From the NCBI GenBank assembly GCA_902620455.1, contig CACNIG010000007.1, positions 1 to 64,000 on the forward strand: a stretch of 64,000 bases of DNA, read 5' to 3'. Made by a program: the position numbers and the translations under genes. This DNA is from an uncultured Bacteroidota bacterium. Its GTDB lineage: Bacteria; Bacteroidota; Bacteroidia; Flavobacteriales; Flavobacteriaceae. Below, piece by piece: positions 35,157-44,545 of the stretch (the first letter of the stretch is position 1; every line of letters starts with the position of its first letter). The notes under the pieces were generated by a model. It made no database searches. It worked only from the letters and a program-made list of their open reading frames with translations, and was not told where the DNA came from.

Positions 35157-36020
35157 TTATTTTGAACCTCCAAATCGCCACATAAGAATTCCCCCAGTTA
35201 TAAACATCCATATTGAATAGGCACCTGTTGGAAGACCCATCTCGACATTATTAAGTATAGTGGTGGCAATAACAAAAGCTAACGTTCCATTTTGAATTCC
35301 ACTTTCAATTGTAATTGAAATTTGACTTTTCCCTTTTATACCAAAAACTTTAGCAGTTAGGTATCCGAGAGCCATCGTTGACAAATTTAAAAGTAATGTA
35401 GCTAATCCAACTTCTTTCATTGCCTGGACGATCAAATCTTTATTAGCAAACATGACAAGTAAAAAAATGATAATAAACAACACCGTGGAGGCGATACGCA
35501 TAGGTCTTTCCATTCTTGCAGCAAAAGCTTCATTTTTTTTTCGAATCAACATACCTATTGATACAGGAATTACTGTAATTACTAAAATTTGAATCATAGT
35601 TTGAAGTATTGGAAGTTCTATGACAATATCTGTCTCACCTGTAAAATATGTAATTGCCTTTGATAAAATAATCGGAATCGTAAAAACAGTGATTAAACTT
35701 GCTAAAGCTGTTAAAGTAACAGAAAGTCCAATATTTCCTCTAACAACTTGTGTAATTAGGTTGCTGGTAGGTCCTCCAGGACAAAGAGAGAGTATCATAA
35801 TTCCAATAGCCATTGATGAGTTCAGATCAAACAAAAGGATAATTAAAAAACCAATTAATGGGAGAAAAACTAACTGATTACATAGACCAATAATAACCTC
35901 CTTTGGATAAGTAAAAAGTCTTGTAAAATCATTGACTACAAGTGTTAAACCCATACCAAACATAATAATTGCTAAAGAGAACGGTAAAAAGATTTGTGTG
36001 ATAATCGTTGTTGCGTCCAT
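35157..36020 (-). CDS. bile acid:sodium symporter family (BASS/SBF) transporter
   Basis: 287-residue membrane protein with about nine helices. Family signatures are MFGMGLTLVVNDFTRL near the N-terminus, the sodium-site-like LSLCPGGPTSNLITQVVRGN in the middle and GIQNGTLAFVIAT near the end. Bacterial members carry organic anions with sodium; the substrate cannot be told. Divergent from the VOC gene. Confidence 0.9.
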   Translation of the reverse strand: MDATTIITQIFLPFSLAIIMFGMGLTLVVNDFTRLFTYPKEVIIGLCNQLVFLPLIGFLIILLFDLNSSMAIGIMILSLCPGGPTSNLITQVVRGNIGLSVTLTALASLITVFTIPIILSKAITYFTGETDIVIELPILQTMIQILVITVIPVSIGMLIRKKNEAFAARMERPMRIASTVLFIIIFLLVMFANKDLIVQAMKEVGLATLLLNLSTMALGYLTAKVFGIKGKSQISITIESGIQNGTLAFVIATTILNNVEMGLPTGAYSIWMFITGGILMWRFGGSK

Positions 36021-36088
36021 ATTAATTACAGCTTATTTTGTTTTTTTTCATATTCTAATTTAGAAATTAATTTAACTAAATTTATAAA

Positions 36089-36550
36089 ATGAAAAACTTA
36101 GTTATAATAACTATTCTTTTAATAAATATGAAGTCTATGTCACAAGAGAATAATCTTTATTTCGATCATCAAGCATTAATAGTAAATAATTTACAAGAGT
36201 CAGGCGACTTTTATATAGATATTCTAGGATTGGAAGAAATACCTGTAGGTGCTGGTCAAGATCCACCAAAACGATGGTTTAAAACCAATAATGGTAAGGA
36301 AATACATTTAATCCAATCAGCTTCTGAAATTAATGAATTACCAAAGTCGATACACATGGCATTTAGTCCTAAAAATTTTGAATTATTTATTGATAATCTT
36401 AAAAAAAATGAAATTGATTATTCTAATTGGAAAGGAGATTTAAATACAATACAGGAAAGAGTTGATGGTAAGAGACAAATATGGATTCAAGATCCTCAAG
36501 GATATTGGATAGAGATTAATGATATACATTCTAAACCAAACTTACAGTGA
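36089..36550 (+). CDS. exported VOC-family (glyoxalase-like) protein
   Basis: 153 residues; an N-terminal signal peptide (MKNLVIITILLINMKSMSQ) and a single vicinal-oxygen-chelate domain: FDHQALIVNNLQESGDFYIDILGLEEIP, KEIHLIQSAS, HMAFSPKNFELF, IQDPQGYWIEIND. H residues and E of the usual metal site are present at the expected strands. Exported VOC proteins like this recur in marine flavobacteria. First of four small genes packed to 37322. Confidence 0.85.
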   Translation: MKNLVIITILLINMKSMSQENNLYFDHQALIVNNLQESGDFYIDILGLEEIPVGAGQDPPKRWFKTNNGKEIHLIQSASEINELPKSIHMAFSPKNFELFIDNLKKNEIDYSNWKGDLNTIQERVDGKRQIWIQDPQGYWIEINDIHSKPNLQ

Positions 36551-36557
36551 TACAATT

Positions 36558-36941
36558 ATGAGATATGTTATTCTAGCAATAGCTGTTGTTTTATCCCTCA
36601 GTTCATATTCTCAAGAGGAAGAATTACCTGCACTAAGACTCAGTGATGGTTTTTCAAAACCATACAGAGTTTTAAATACAACAATATCTGATAAATCTTT
36701 ATTTGATCAATATTATAATGATTCTAAATTGACACTCGATTTCGTTATTAGGTATCATTTTTACACATCAATTAATTTAAATTCAGATCAAAATGAACTA
36801 ATTAGTATGGATGGTACTAAGTTTAATCTTTCATCTAAAAATGCTAAAGATTTGACAGATGAATTTATCTCGTTAGTAAGTAAAATGTATGTTGGCAGAA
36901 AAGAGTTTATAGAGTTTAAAAAGCTAAATAAAAACAAATGA
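36558..36941 (+). CDS. small exported protein, unknown
   Basis: 127 residues from ATG 36558; an in-frame ATG at 36519 would overlap the VOC gene and hide the signal peptide. Signal MRYVILAIAVVLSLSSYS, cleaved before QEEELPALRL. No domain recognised. It starts 7 bases after the VOC stop and its stop overlaps the next start (ATGA). Confidence 0.65.
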   Translation: MRYVILAIAVVLSLSSYSQEEELPALRLSDGFSKPYRVLNTTISDKSLFDQYYNDSKLTLDFVIRYHFYTSINLNSDQNELISMDGTKFNLSSKNAKDLTDEFISLVSKMYVGRKEFIEFKKLNKNK

Positions 36942-37117
36942 GAACATTTACAATTATTTGGTTCATACTATATATTGGTGTTTGGGTTTGGACAATAGAT
37001 AAGTTTTATACAGGAAGTATGGATTGGTGGGAATATTTGTTTCCAGTATTGGCAATGTCAATAGCTATTCCCGATATGATTAAGGAAGTCTTGAAATTTA
37101 CAAAACAAAAAAAATAA
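36938..37117 (+). CDS. 59-residue membrane protein
   Basis: Reads MRTFTIIWFILYIGVWVWTI then DKFYTGSMDWWEYLFPVLAM and a basic end. Two hydrophobic segments, tryptophan-rich. The start overlaps the upstream stop (ATGA) and the next gene begins 4 bases after its stop, so it fits a coupled operon despite its size. Function unknown. Confidence 0.7.
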   Translation: MRTFTIIWFILYIGVWVWTIDKFYTGSMDWWEYLFPVLAMSIAIPDMIKEVLKFTKQKK

Positions 37118-37121
37118 GAAT

Positions 37122-37322
37122 ATGGATTTATTTTGGAAAATAATTGGGATATTAAGCATTTTGCTTGTCTTTTTTGGCAGCATGTATAATTTATTTGCAG
37201 CTGAAGAATATGCTAAAAAGAAACTTAATTACATTCCTTCAATAATAAGATATATTGCCTATGGTATAGGAATTTTTTGTTCTGGATACGTAATAAATGT
37301 AATTGTGAATAACTTTATGTAG
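37122..37322 (+). CDS. 66-residue membrane protein
   Basis: Two hydrophobic helices (about 5-27 and 41-64) joined by a polar loop AAEEYAKKKLNYIPS. Not recognised. Last of the tightly packed small-gene series that begins with the VOC gene. Confidence 0.65.
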   Translation: MDLFWKIIGILSILLVFFGSMYNLFAAEEYAKKKLNYIPSIIRYIAYGIGIFCSGYVINVIVNNFM

Positions 37323-37347
37323 TTATATGCAATACAATTTTTAAATC

Positions 37348-38661
37348 TTAATCTAAAAAGTTCTTTAAATCAAGACTGTTAATTCCAGTTTCAGATAATA
37401 ATATTAAGAGTGCTAGTTGTATGGATTTATATCCATCTTTATTAAGCCACCATTCATCCAACGAGTGTGCGCCTGCTCCATCTCCTCCCCTACCAATTGT
37501 AACAGAAGGTACACCTAAAGAAATCGGTATATTTGAATTTGTGGAACCAATTGTTAAGCGAGGTTCAACACCCATATGTTGAGTAGCAGCAATCGTTCTT
37601 TGAATCAGTGGAACTGATTCATCTACTTTCCCTGAGGGTCTATTACCAATTTTATTAATGGTTAGCTTAAGATCAGGACCACTCCTTTTCATTTCATTTT
37701 GATCTTTTAAAGCAGATTGCATTGAATTAAAAAGTATTTCCTCCATATCATCAAGCCTATAGGGCTCAACTGATCTAATATCAATTTGCATTGATGATTT
37801 AAAAGGTATTGAATTGATTGATGTTCCTCCACTAATGATTCCTACATTATAAGAGGTCCTTGGTCCAGTGGAGGTATATTTATCTGCTTTTTCAATAAAG
37901 TCCTTAATTCCATAGCCTAAAGCGTGGTGTGGGTTAACAAGTCCAAAAGCACCCCATGAATGACCACCAGGACCATCAAAAACTACTTCATACCTATATG
38001 AACCAAGTGCTTGATTATTTACTCTACCTATAGAACCACCGTCAATAGCAATCCATGAATCTATTTTTGGATTATTATTTTCAAATAAATACCTAACACC
38101 TCTTAGATTCCCAAGCCCTTCTTCACCTACGGTACCAATAAATAAAATGTTATTTATTGGTTGAATACCATTCTTCTTGATTGTTTCAGCTATAGTAAGA
38201 ATCATTGCAAGACCTCTTGTATCATCACCAACCCCTGGAGCATAAAGAGTATCATTTTTTATTTTGACTTTAACATCAGTACCTTCAGGGAAAACAGTAT
38301 CCATATGTGCATCAATTGCAATATTTTTATTTCCAACTGTCCCCTTTAGCAAACCTATGACATTACCAATTGAATCAATCCATACATTTTCTATTCCTGC
38401 TAATTTTAGCCTTTCTGCAAACTCCTTTGCTCTTTTTTCCTCCTTGAATGGTGGAGCCTCAATTTCAGTCAGCTCAATTAGGTTCTTCATTGTTTTTTCT
38501 TCAATATCTATTATGTATTCAAATGCTTTTTTAACTTTTGAATTAGCACTAAGCTTTTCAATACTTTCAGAATAAATTTTATCAATAATTACATCATTAT
38601 TCTGCGAATAGGAGAGATTTGACATAACTAAAATTGTAACTAATACTAATTTTTTTTTCAT
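37348..38661 (-). CDS. exported M20-family metallopeptidase
   Basis: 437 residues with signal peptide MKKKLVLVTILVMSNLSYSQ. Two-zinc site motifs: AIDAHMDTVFPEG, PGVGDDTRGLAM, GTVGEEGLGNLRG, and late AGAHSLDEWW. The dimerisation domain is between (GGHSWGAFGLVNPHHALG). Such M20 enzymes hydrolyse di- or tripeptides or acyl amino acids; being periplasmic, it fits the peptide-scavenging theme of the window. Confidence 0.92.
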   Translation of the reverse strand: MKKKLVLVTILVMSNLSYSQNNDVIIDKIYSESIEKLSANSKVKKAFEYIIDIEEKTMKNLIELTEIEAPPFKEEKRAKEFAERLKLAGIENVWIDSIGNVIGLLKGTVGNKNIAIDAHMDTVFPEGTDVKVKIKNDTLYAPGVGDDTRGLAMILTIAETIKKNGIQPINNILFIGTVGEEGLGNLRGVRYLFENNNPKIDSWIAIDGGSIGRVNNQALGSYRYEVVFDGPGGHSWGAFGLVNPHHALGYGIKDFIEKADKYTSTGPRTSYNVGIISGGTSINSIPFKSSMQIDIRSVEPYRLDDMEEILFNSMQSALKDQNEMKRSGPDLKLTINKIGNRPSGKVDESVPLIQRTIAATQHMGVEPRLTIGSTNSNIPISLGVPSVTIGRGGDGAGAHSLDEWWLNKDGYKSIQLALLILLSETGINSLDLKNFLD

Positions 38662-38696
38662 AACTCTAATTTAAGATTTTATACCCTTGCTATCCA

Positions 38697-39326
38697 TCAT
38701 TTCTTATCCTTAATTTTAACTGAATTAGGGGTTACAACACCTGCAGAAATTACAAGCTTAAATGCATCTTCAACACTAATATCTAGTTCAAATGCATCTT
38801 TTTTTGGGATCAAAACAAAAAAACCTGAGGTTGGATTAGGTGTAGTAGGTACAAATAGGTTTATAGTTTCTTCACCTATAATTGATTCTGCTTCACCTCT
38901 ATAATCTCCAGATTGAAATGCAATTACCCAAATTCCCTTACTTGGATATTGGATTAAAAATGCCTTTTTAAAACTCTGAGAGGATGTGTTTAATACAGTA
39001 TCAGAGACTTTTTTTAATATGTTGTATATGTTTCGAAAACCTGGAATTCTGTTGAGCAACTTCTCCCATAGAGCTACTAATCTTCTTCCTAAAATATTAG
39101 TAACTAATATACCTGTGATAAGTATAATTAAAAATAGCAGGATTATTCCAGACCCTGGTATAGAGGTATCTAAATTAAATATAGCTTCAGGAAGATATTC
39201 TTGCGGAACAAGACTATTAATAAATTCTAAAAAGAACTTAATGACGATAATAGTTAGAATCAAAGGTATCCAAAAAAGAAGACCTGAAATAAGATAATTT
39301 CTTAATCGTGTCAATAATTTTATCAT
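38697..39326 (-). CDS. DUF502 membrane protein
   Basis: 209 residues, two N-terminal membrane helices (about 10-33 and 55-78) and a conserved cytosolic domain with RIPGFRNIYNILKKVSDTVL and VPTTPNPTSGFFVLIPKKD, both hallmarks of DUF502. Function unknown. It is 35 bases upstream of the M20 peptidase gene on the same strand. Confidence 0.93.
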   Translation of the reverse strand: MIKLLTRLRNYLISGLLFWIPLILTIIVIKFFLEFINSLVPQEYLPEAIFNLDTSIPGSGIILLFLIILITGILVTNILGRRLVALWEKLLNRIPGFRNIYNILKKVSDTVLNTSSQSFKKAFLIQYPSKGIWVIAFQSGDYRGEAESIIGEETINLFVPTTPNPTSGFFVLIPKKDAFELDISVEDAFKLVISAGVVTPNSVKIKDKK

Positions 39327-39349
39327 ATTCTATTTTTCATTTTTGATGT

Positions 39350-40978
39350 TTAATTATATTTTTTTGGGGCAACTCTTCTCTTTGATTGATTTTCATATCT
39401 ATAAGCTATATTATATAATAATTGTTCATTTTTTGATTTAGCTATAAATGTAATGTTTGAGGGCTGACCATCACTTCTATACCCCATCGGTATTGTTAAA
39501 GCTGGGAAATGAGCAGCTGCAGCAATTCCAGCCATACTATTATCGACTGATATAAAAATATCAAAATCATTTTTGGTCATAATCTTATTTAAATAATTAG
39601 TTGCTTGGGATTTTGTATTTATTTTCATTTGTTCCAATTCTGAGTCAGAAACTTTGTCTTCTTTGATTTCATTAAATATATACTGACCATAGGGTGCATG
39701 TGTCAATGTATCTTTATTATTAAATTCTACTATATCTGTTACATTGTAAACTTGAATATCCTTATTGGCGTAATCAGAGATATACTTTGGCAAGTCTCTT
39801 TTCATATCTGACGTTAGAATAGATCTAAACGATGGCAATGAATACTTTTCGGGATTATAAATAGCATTTGAGATACCACTAATCTTCAAATCATCTAAAG
39901 CAATTGCAATTAATGAATCTTTTACAACATTTGATGATATGCCTACAACAATATTACTAGGATCAAAACTTTTCATTTCTTCTAAATCAATCTTGTCAGC
40001 TTTATAGCTTAACTCATCTTTATCATCGAAACCAATCATAGAATTGTAAAGTATTGCATTATCATAAACATTTGTAGTCATTGGTCCTGAAGTATCAAAG
40101 AAACTCGATATTGGCACAATACCTGACCTGCTAATACTACCAATAGTTGGTTTTAATCCCACTAATGAATTTTTAGATGAAGGCGATAATATCGAACCTG
40201 AAGTTTCTGAACCAATTGAAGCAGCTGCAAAGCTAGCTGCAATTGAGACTCCACTACCAGAGCTAGACCCTCCAGATTCAAAAACCTTACGGCCATATGG
40301 ATTGAGGGTTTGCCCCCCAAGAGAGCTATATCCAACAGGGCATGGTCTACAGAAATAATAAGCCCATTCACTCATGTTTAATTTCCCAAGGATTAGAGCA
40401 TTATTAATTTTTAAATTTTTTATAACTATGGCATTATCATCAATTAAGTTGTCTTTAAATACACTTGCACCTGCTGATGTAACCATACCTTCAACATTAA
40501 TATTATCTTTTACTAAAATAGGAATACCATAAAGTAGATTATCTGGATTATTATTTCTATCAAGCTCTTTAGCCTCGTTAATTATTTCTGGATTTAATGA
40601 TATGATAGAGTTGAGATATAGATCTTTATCCATCTCAAATTTGTAAATTCTATATAAGTAAAACTTCACTAAATCCTCATAATTAAATTTACCTTTTGAT
40701 ATATGAGACTGAATTGATGTAATATCCTGATTTATAATTAAATCTTTTATTGAATTATGGTATGATACATCGTAGGATTTTAAAAAGTCATGAAAAGGCT
40801 TAAAAATTTCATTTCTATCTTTTGTTAAAGACTGAAGTCTTTTATATCTCATCCTACTTATTTCATGATTAGAATTTTCCTCTATTTCATTACTCTCGTC
40901 ATAGTTTTCCCATACAATTATTGAAGAATCAGAGCACGATAATATTAAAATAAAAAAAGATAAAGCAAAGTTTCTCAT
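39350..40978 (-). CDS. amidase-signature lipoprotein
   Basis: 542 residues. Lipoprotein signal MRNFALSFFILILSC (Cys15). The amidase-signature core shows the catalytic Lys (GIPILVKDNI), the cis-Ser stretch GGSSSGSGVSIAA and the nucleophile-bearing GSETSGSILSPSS, then GLKPTIGSISRSGIVPIS and DTSGPMT. Amidase and not GatA, because it is exported and has no gatB/C neighbours. It would release carboxylate from amides in the periplasm; substrate unknown. Confidence 0.92.
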   Translation of the reverse strand: MRNFALSFFILILSCSDSSIIVWENYDESNEIEENSNHEISRMRYKRLQSLTKDRNEIFKPFHDFLKSYDVSYHNSIKDLIINQDITSIQSHISKGKFNYEDLVKFYLYRIYKFEMDKDLYLNSIISLNPEIINEAKELDRNNNPDNLLYGIPILVKDNINVEGMVTSAGASVFKDNLIDDNAIVIKNLKINNALILGKLNMSEWAYYFCRPCPVGYSSLGGQTLNPYGRKVFESGGSSSGSGVSIAASFAAASIGSETSGSILSPSSKNSLVGLKPTIGSISRSGIVPISSFFDTSGPMTTNVYDNAILYNSMIGFDDKDELSYKADKIDLEEMKSFDPSNIVVGISSNVVKDSLIAIALDDLKISGISNAIYNPEKYSLPSFRSILTSDMKRDLPKYISDYANKDIQVYNVTDIVEFNNKDTLTHAPYGQYIFNEIKEDKVSDSELEQMKINTKSQATNYLNKIMTKNDFDIFISVDNSMAGIAAAAHFPALTIPMGYRSDGQPSNITFIAKSKNEQLLYNIAYRYENQSKRRVAPKKYN

Positions 40979-40999
40979 ATGTCTAATTTAAATAATAAA

Positions 41000-41776
41000 T
41001 CAAAATTTTAAGGTAAAATCATCTTTGTCATTTAGAAAATTTAAAGAATTTCTAATATCAATAATTTTTGTTTTGTTTAATTGATAATAAATAATTGTCT
41101 CATCTTCTGTCATTTCCACACAGTGTTCACCATAAGGGTCAATTATAGAGGAGTACCCATTATATTGATTCTCTGGGTCAGATCCAACAATATTTACACC
41201 TATACAATAAGACATGTTTTCTATTGCTCTTGAAACAAGAAGGTTTTTCCAATGCGATATTCTTTGGGTTGGCCAATTAGCTAAATAAAAAACAACATCA
41301 TAGTCCGAATCATTCCTCGACCATACAGGAAATCTCAAATCATAACATATTTGAGGAAGAAATTTCCAACCTTTATATTCTATTATTCTTTTTGCCTTTC
41401 CTTTTGTATAAACTTTACTCTCACCTGCTAAAGTAAATGTATGTCTTTTATCATAAAATGTAATTTCCCCATTAGAAAAAACCCATACCAATCTATTATA
41501 GAAATTTTTATTCTCTTCTATTGCTAGACTAGCTACAACTGATACATTTCTTGTCAAAGCTACTTGACGAAGCCATGAAACACTATTTCCATCCATTGTC
41601 TCAGAAATTTTCGTAACATTCATGCTAAAACCGGTATTAAACATCTCAGGAAAAAAAATAATATCAACTTCTGGATTTATTGAATTAATTATATTATCGT
41701 ACTTATCTAAATTTCTCTGAGCATCTTCCCAATTAATGCTTGTCTGTACAATTGCTATGTTTATTTTCTTTGACAT
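41000..41776 (-). CDS. nitrilase-superfamily amidohydrolase (YafV/omega-amidase type)
   Basis: 258 residues with the Glu-Lys-Cys triad: FFPEMFNTGFSM (Glu), DKRHTFTLAGE (Lys) and ICYDLRFPVWSR (Cys). The sequence around these points to the omega-amidase/YafV branch, which clears alpha-ketoglutaramate and similar amides. No signal peptide. It begins 3 bases downstream of the DUF2461 gene. Confidence 0.92.
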   Translation of the reverse strand: MSKKINIAIVQTSINWEDAQRNLDKYDNIINSINPEVDIIFFPEMFNTGFSMNVTKISETMDGNSVSWLRQVALTRNVSVVASLAIEENKNFYNRLVWVFSNGEITFYDKRHTFTLAGESKVYTKGKAKRIIEYKGWKFLPQICYDLRFPVWSRNDSDYDVVFYLANWPTQRISHWKNLLVSRAIENMSYCIGVNIVGSDPENQYNGYSSIIDPYGEHCVEMTEDETIIYYQLNKTKIIDIRNSLNFLNDKDDFTLKF

Positions 41777-41779
41777 TAA

Positions 41780-42451
41780 CTAAATTATTGACTCTCCATC
41801 TAAGTTTGTTGTAAGAATTTCAGACATGTAATCAAAAAAAGGTCTAATTGAAAGGAAAAAACCAATAAGTTCTTTATGAAAGTTTTCATCTAAAATATCT
41901 TCTTCATTTAACTTTCTAACAAATATGAACTGCTTCTTTTTAATCATATCTATATGTTCATGATCTCGATCAAAACCTTTTGGTGATGTTTTCACCTCTT
42001 CTCCTTTAATCTCTCCCCATATATCTTTAATTTTCTTTTGATTTATTATGCTCTTGAATTCTTGACCATCTATTTCAATTTCTTTTCTTATTCTTAGCAA
42101 ATCCTCTTTATTTGGATTCCAAAAACCGACCGCTACAAAACTCTCATCTGCTGATATTTCAAGATAATAGCCTCCTCTAAGCTCAGGTTTTGCTCTATGA
42201 AATGCCATCCCAATATTTTTTTTAAATGGTGTTTTATCTTTAGAAAACCTTAAATCTCTATATATCCTAAAAATTTTTAATTTTTCAATATCATCTGAGA
42301 GGCTTAAAGAGTCTTTAACCTCATGGGCAAACTTTTTTATATCTGCTTGAATAGACTTAAACTGATCTTTATTCTTGTTAAACCAGTCCCTATTATTATT
42401 TAACTTAAGTTCTTTTAAAAAACTAATAGTGTTTTTTGGAATTGCTTGCAT
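41780..42451 (-). CDS. DUF2461 (TIGR02453) protein
   Basis: 223 residues with the family features FLKELKLNNNRDWFNKNKD, FRIYRDLRFSKDKTPFKKNIG, YYLEISADESFVAVGFWNP and RGFDRDHEH-like FDRDHEHIDMIK. Widespread, function unknown. It forms a tight pair with the downstream amidohydrolase gene. Confidence 0.92.
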   Translation of the reverse strand: MQAIPKNTISFLKELKLNNNRDWFNKNKDQFKSIQADIKKFAHEVKDSLSLSDDIEKLKIFRIYRDLRFSKDKTPFKKNIGMAFHRAKPELRGGYYLEISADESFVAVGFWNPNKEDLLRIRKEIEIDGQEFKSIINQKKIKDIWGEIKGEEVKTSPKGFDRDHEHIDMIKKKQFIFVRKLNEEDILDENFHKELIGFFLSIRPFFDYMSEILTTNLDGESII

Positions 42452-42474
42452 TTAATTAATTTACGACTTAATTA

Positions 42475-43152
42475 TTATTTTAAATATGGTAATTTGTTGA
42501 TTTCCCAAATGCATAACGACTTATCAGTGTATATACCATCCATTTCGTTACATTTTTCATTATAAGTCATTAAAGGTTTAGGAAAATTAAATGGATCTTT
42601 TTCAAGATTGATTGGCCTCCAATCTGCTGAATATATATCCATATTTTTATCTACATTAACAAAAGAAGTAGTCATAAGATATTTTGATCTAGATTGTTTA
42701 ATTCTAAATATTGATTTTTTTATGTCTTCAAAAGAAAAATGGACAAGGCAATCCCTAACTAACATCAAATCAGCCTTACCTAATTTTGAATTTGTAATGT
42801 CAGAGTGAAAAAAGCTGATATTAGAATTTTTAAATTTTTTCTTGTTCTCTGTAATAAGTTGCTTAACAATATCATGACCTTGATATTTTAGATTTCTCAT
42901 ATCCATTGATGACATCCAGTTATAGTCACCGCATGGTATGTCTATAATTGATTTTATTTTAAATTCTTTAATAAAATGTTCTAAAGCTTTTAAAACCTCT
43001 TTAGTATTTTCAATCTCTGAACCTATGCCTGACCTGCTTTCCTCACTCTCCCAAAAATTTTCATTATATATAAGTTCAAACCTTTCTTGTAAAGAAAGAT
43101 TTAAAAATTTTGATTTTGAAAAGTTGTCGTAGTAAGATATTTTTTTACCCAT
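42475..43152 (-). CDS. class I SAM-dependent methyltransferase
   Basis: 225 residues. SAM-binding motif I is IIDIPCGDYNWM, followed by YQGHDIVKQLI and the motif IV-like ADLMLVRDCLVHFSF. The sequence resembles methyltransferases acting on small molecules or glycans and lacks the NPPY/DPPY motif of amino-DNA methylases. Substrate unknown. Confidence 0.85.
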   Translation of the reverse strand: MGKKISYYDNFSKSKFLNLSLQERFELIYNENFWESEESRSGIGSEIENTKEVLKALEHFIKEFKIKSIIDIPCGDYNWMSSMDMRNLKYQGHDIVKQLITENKKKFKNSNISFFHSDITNSKLGKADLMLVRDCLVHFSFEDIKKSIFRIKQSRSKYLMTTSFVNVDKNMDIYSADWRPINLEKDPFNFPKPLMTYNEKCNEMDGIYTDKSLCIWEINKLPYLK

Positions 43153-43172
43153 GAAAATTGATTATAAATAAA

Positions 43173-43436
43173 TTAGAGAAAGGGGTCTCCTTTTTTTCTT
43201 TCCTTATTGGGATAAAAAATATCTTTAATTTTTTTGAAAATATTAGTTTGTGAATTTCCAGAAAAGTATTTAAAAAATTGATCAATTAATAACTCAATTA
43301 ATCCAGCTACAATTAATACCGAGAAAACTTTAGTGACTCCATCAAGATCAATATTAAGAAAGTCTTCTATGAAGCCATTGGCAAATGCCAACAGGAACGT
43401 GTATAAAAAAAACCTAAGACATCCTTTTCCTTTCAT
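43173..43436 (-). CDS. 87-residue membrane protein
   Basis: Two hydrophobic segments (about 6-22 and 33-55) and a basic C-terminus (KKIKDIFYPNKERKKG). Not recognised. Lies between two small same-strand genes with gaps of 3 and 20 bases. Confidence 0.65.
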   Translation of the reverse strand: MKGKGCLRFFLYTFLLAFANGFIEDFLNIDLDGVTKVFSVLIVAGLIELLIDQFFKYFSGNSQTNIFKKIKDIFYPNKERKKGDPFL

Positions 43437-43439
43437 TAA

Positions 43440-43661
43440 TTAAATACCAAATATGAACCAATCTAGCTGAGATATCATAATTAAAATTACAGTTGAATAT
43501 AAAATCCAAATTATTGTCCCTTTTCGATTAAGTCCAATTGGACCAAGCCAGTCTGAGGCTTTTAAATGCCAATAAGACCTTAGAAAGTATCTCATTCCTA
43601 TTATACTAAAGATTAATGCTGTAAGTTTTACAAGGAACCAAACATAAAAAAGGAATTCCAT
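43440..43661 (-). CDS. 73-residue membrane protein
   Basis: Two hydrophobic helices (about 4-24 and 49-70) with a middle loop SYWHLKASDWLGPIGLNRKG. Not recognised. First gene of a long minus-strand run that continues to 37348. Confidence 0.65.
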   Translation of the reverse strand: MEFLFYVWFLVKLTALIFSIIGMRYFLRSYWHLKASDWLGPIGLNRKGTIIWILYSTVILIMISQLDWFIFGI

Positions 43662-43672
43662 AATTTAACCTC

Positions 43673-43680
43673 TATATTTG
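43673..43680 (+). promoter_or_regulatory. candidate -7 box for the gene at 43738
   Basis: TATATTTG matches TAnnTTTG, 57 bases before ATG 43738 in the divergent gap. Confidence 0.3.
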
Positions 43681-43737
43681 TAACTTAAATATTAACTTAA
43701 TTAAAGTAGTAAATTTTTAACCCAAATCTTAAAAAAA

Positions 43738-44145
43738 ATGCAAATACTAAAGTTTTTTCCACTAGTCTTATCAGGATTTATATCAGGAATTATTATTTAT
43801 CAGTCTCTTTTCATTGCTCCATCGATAAACAAGTTACTCAGTAGTCAAGATGCAAGTTTATATTTAAGATACATCTGGCCTAAATTTTTTATAATTATTG
43901 GGATTTTATCACTTTTGTGCTTTATCTGTATTTCATTATTTAATTCAAACCAGAATACAGCTAAAATCTTTTCAATATTATCTGCGGTCTTAATGATAAT
44001 CTGTTATTTAGCTATTCCTTTCATGAATCAAGCCAAAGATTCTCTTAATGAAAGTCTTTTTATGATCCTTCATTTAGGAAGTATAATATTGACAATAATA
44101 ACCTTGCTTATGAATTTCTCTATTTTTATTTTTTGGAAATATTAA
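43738..44145 (+). CDS. four-helix membrane protein (DUF4149-like)
   Basis: 135 residues with four evenly spaced hydrophobic helices, a common layout of DUF4149-type proteins; FIAPSINKLLSSQDASLYLRYIWPKF between helices 1 and 2 matches the family's FxxPxxF...AG style only loosely. Function unknown. Possible assignment only. Confidence 0.6.
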   Translation: MQILKFFPLVLSGFISGIIIYQSLFIAPSINKLLSSQDASLYLRYIWPKFFIIIGILSLLCFICISLFNSNQNTAKIFSILSAVLMIICYLAIPFMNQAKDSLNESLFMILHLGSIILTIITLLMNFSIFIFWKY

Positions 44146-44170
44146 AGTTTAATAATTACATTTCTACAAT

Positions 44171-44545
44171 ATGGATAAAAAAAAGGTTATTCTAAATAAG
44201 GGAGAATATGTATTCTGTTCTATCATAGACATTAATAAAATTAGTATGAACAATATTATTTGTTCTTTTAAAGAGTCTGAAGGATATTCAATTATAATCT
44301 CAAAAGAAGAAGCAAAAAAAAATAATTTACAGTTTTATTTTGTTTCTGCTTGGATAACCTTAGAGATAGATTCAACTCTAGAATCAGTTGGTATAACTTC
44401 GGCGTTTTCAAAAAAACTAACAAAAGCTGGAATTAGTTGCAATGTTATTGCAGCATATCATCATGATCATATTTTTGTTCCTTATTTAGATAAACATAAG
44501 GCAATGAAAATACTTTCTGATATGTATGAGTCTCGAAATAATTAG
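44171..44545 (+). CDS. ACT-domain protein (DUF2241-like)
   Basis: 124 residues. The C-terminal part WITLEIDSTLESVGITSAFSKKLTKAGISCNVIAAYHHDHIFVPYLDKHKAMKIL (given here in part) is an ACT fold with the ITSAFSKKL and CNVIAAYHHDHIFVP features of this family. Probably binds an amino acid or other small ligand; role unknown. Its last 4 bases overlap the convergent ThuA gene. Confidence 0.85.
   Translation: MDKKKVILNKGEYVFCSIIDINKISMNNIICSFKESEGYSIIISKEEAKKNNLQFYFVSAWITLEIDSTLESVGITSAFSKKLTKAGISCNVIAAYHHDHIFVPYLDKHKAMKILSDMYESRNN

Noticed and set aside
37348-38661. Plus-strand ORFs within the M20 gene and similar shadows elsewhere
   Set aside because: They lie antisense to genes with clear family motifs and have no domain signal of their own.
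42475-43152. Methyltransferase as partner of the nuclease in a restriction-modification system
   Set aside because: It is 10 kb away, on the other strand, and lacks DNA methylase motifs.
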